DNA from: Tupaia tana
Taxonomy: Eukaryota; Chordata; Mammalia; Scandentia; Tupaiidae
DNA: 64,000 bases
Direction of reading: 5' to 3'
NCBI GenBank assembly: GCA_026018925.1
Contig: JAKSZU010000026.1
Coordinates: 19,944,759-20,008,758 of the forward strand
Shown here: positions 63,806 to 64,000 of the stretch, in pieces
How the letters are laid out: each line of letters starts with the position of its first letter
How positions within the stretch are numbered: the first letter of the stretch is position 1
Made by a program: the position numbers and the translations under genes
The notes under the pieces: model-generated
Databases searched by the model: none
Told to the model about the DNA's origin: nothing
The model's input: the letters and a program-made list of their open reading frames with translations, nothing else

Positions 63806-64000
63806 GGAACCAGCAGTTAGTGTAATGGCTATGTCGCTGGACTCCCACATAGTCCACCGTGGTTCAAGTCCCGGACCCGGTGGCTTAAAACTCACGCCGG
63901 GCGCGTGTGTGTGCATGCCCAAGATCCCGAGAGGAGAATGGAGGAGAAGGGATTGCGGCGTGGCCATCCCCCCGGGGGGTGATTTCTCGCTTTCTGTCTC
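63806..64000 (+). mobile_element. type A SINE, cut by window edge
   Basis: GGAACCAGCAGTTAGTGTAA head; runs off the window in the CT-rich part. Confidence 0.96.

Noticed and set aside
62250-64000. Search for MTRFR coding exon
   Set aside because: No frame resembling the release-factor GGQ region or the N terminus was found, so the coding exons must be outside the window.

Overview
This is a window of placental-mammal nuclear DNA. Almost all of it is one host gene on the minus strand: MPHOSPH9 (M-phase phosphoprotein 9, MPP9, a centriole/cilium regulator). I could place 22 coding exons, all with GT..AG borders and matching reading phase. They run from the start codon at 57718 down to 2877 and give 1147 codons. 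The last coding exon, which I would expect to add about 33 codons, lies beyond the left edge. A non-coding first exon ends at 60899 in a CpG island at about 60.4-61.5 kb. That island has CCAAT boxes and plus-strand splice donors, so it looks like a bidirectional promoter. In other mammals the head-to-head neighbour is MTRFR (C12orf65), but only its putative leader exon could be here; its coding exons would lie to the right.

The introns are crowded with about 100 tRNA-derived SINEs, roughly one per 640 bp. I name them by form. Type A is the long young form of about 265 bp: head GGACCAGCAGTTAGCGTAA, tail CCCTATAGCAAAAACCTCTCC plus an A-run. Type B is a short form of about 165 bp with a similar tRNA-like head, a CT-rich middle and the tail GGTCAAATTAAAATAAATAA. 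Type C is an older, divergent long form, often with CATGGCCAACTGTGGTTCAAG. Type D is a rarer form with a different body. There are no dimeric Alus and no obvious B2 or CAN SINEs. A few decayed 7SL-like pieces hint at Euarchontoglires, and the tRNA-SINE dominance would suit a colugo (Dermoptera), whose CYN SINEs are tRNA-derived. That species call is an inference.

Layout from left to right: 1-8.1 kb holds the C-terminal exons 18-22. From 8.1-18 kb are exons 12-17, with an MLT1-like LTR fossil near 10.9 kb. From 18-26 kb is one long intron with old L1 pieces and a 40-bp minisatellite (20.8-21.4 kb). From 26-33.4 kb are the coiled-coil exons and the large exon 8. From 33.4-49 kb are exons 3-7 and many nested SINEs. 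From 49-57.9 kb are exons 2 and 1, the latter with two overlapping upstream ORFs. From 58-60.4 kb is intron 1 with an L1 tail, a very young SINE and an unidentified retrocopy-like segment. From 60.4 kb on is the promoter and the start of the neighbouring gene. I found no intact second protein-coding gene, no functional tRNA gene and no undescribed enzymatic system; the noteworthy structure is in the SINE biology, the tandem repeats and the leader uORFs.
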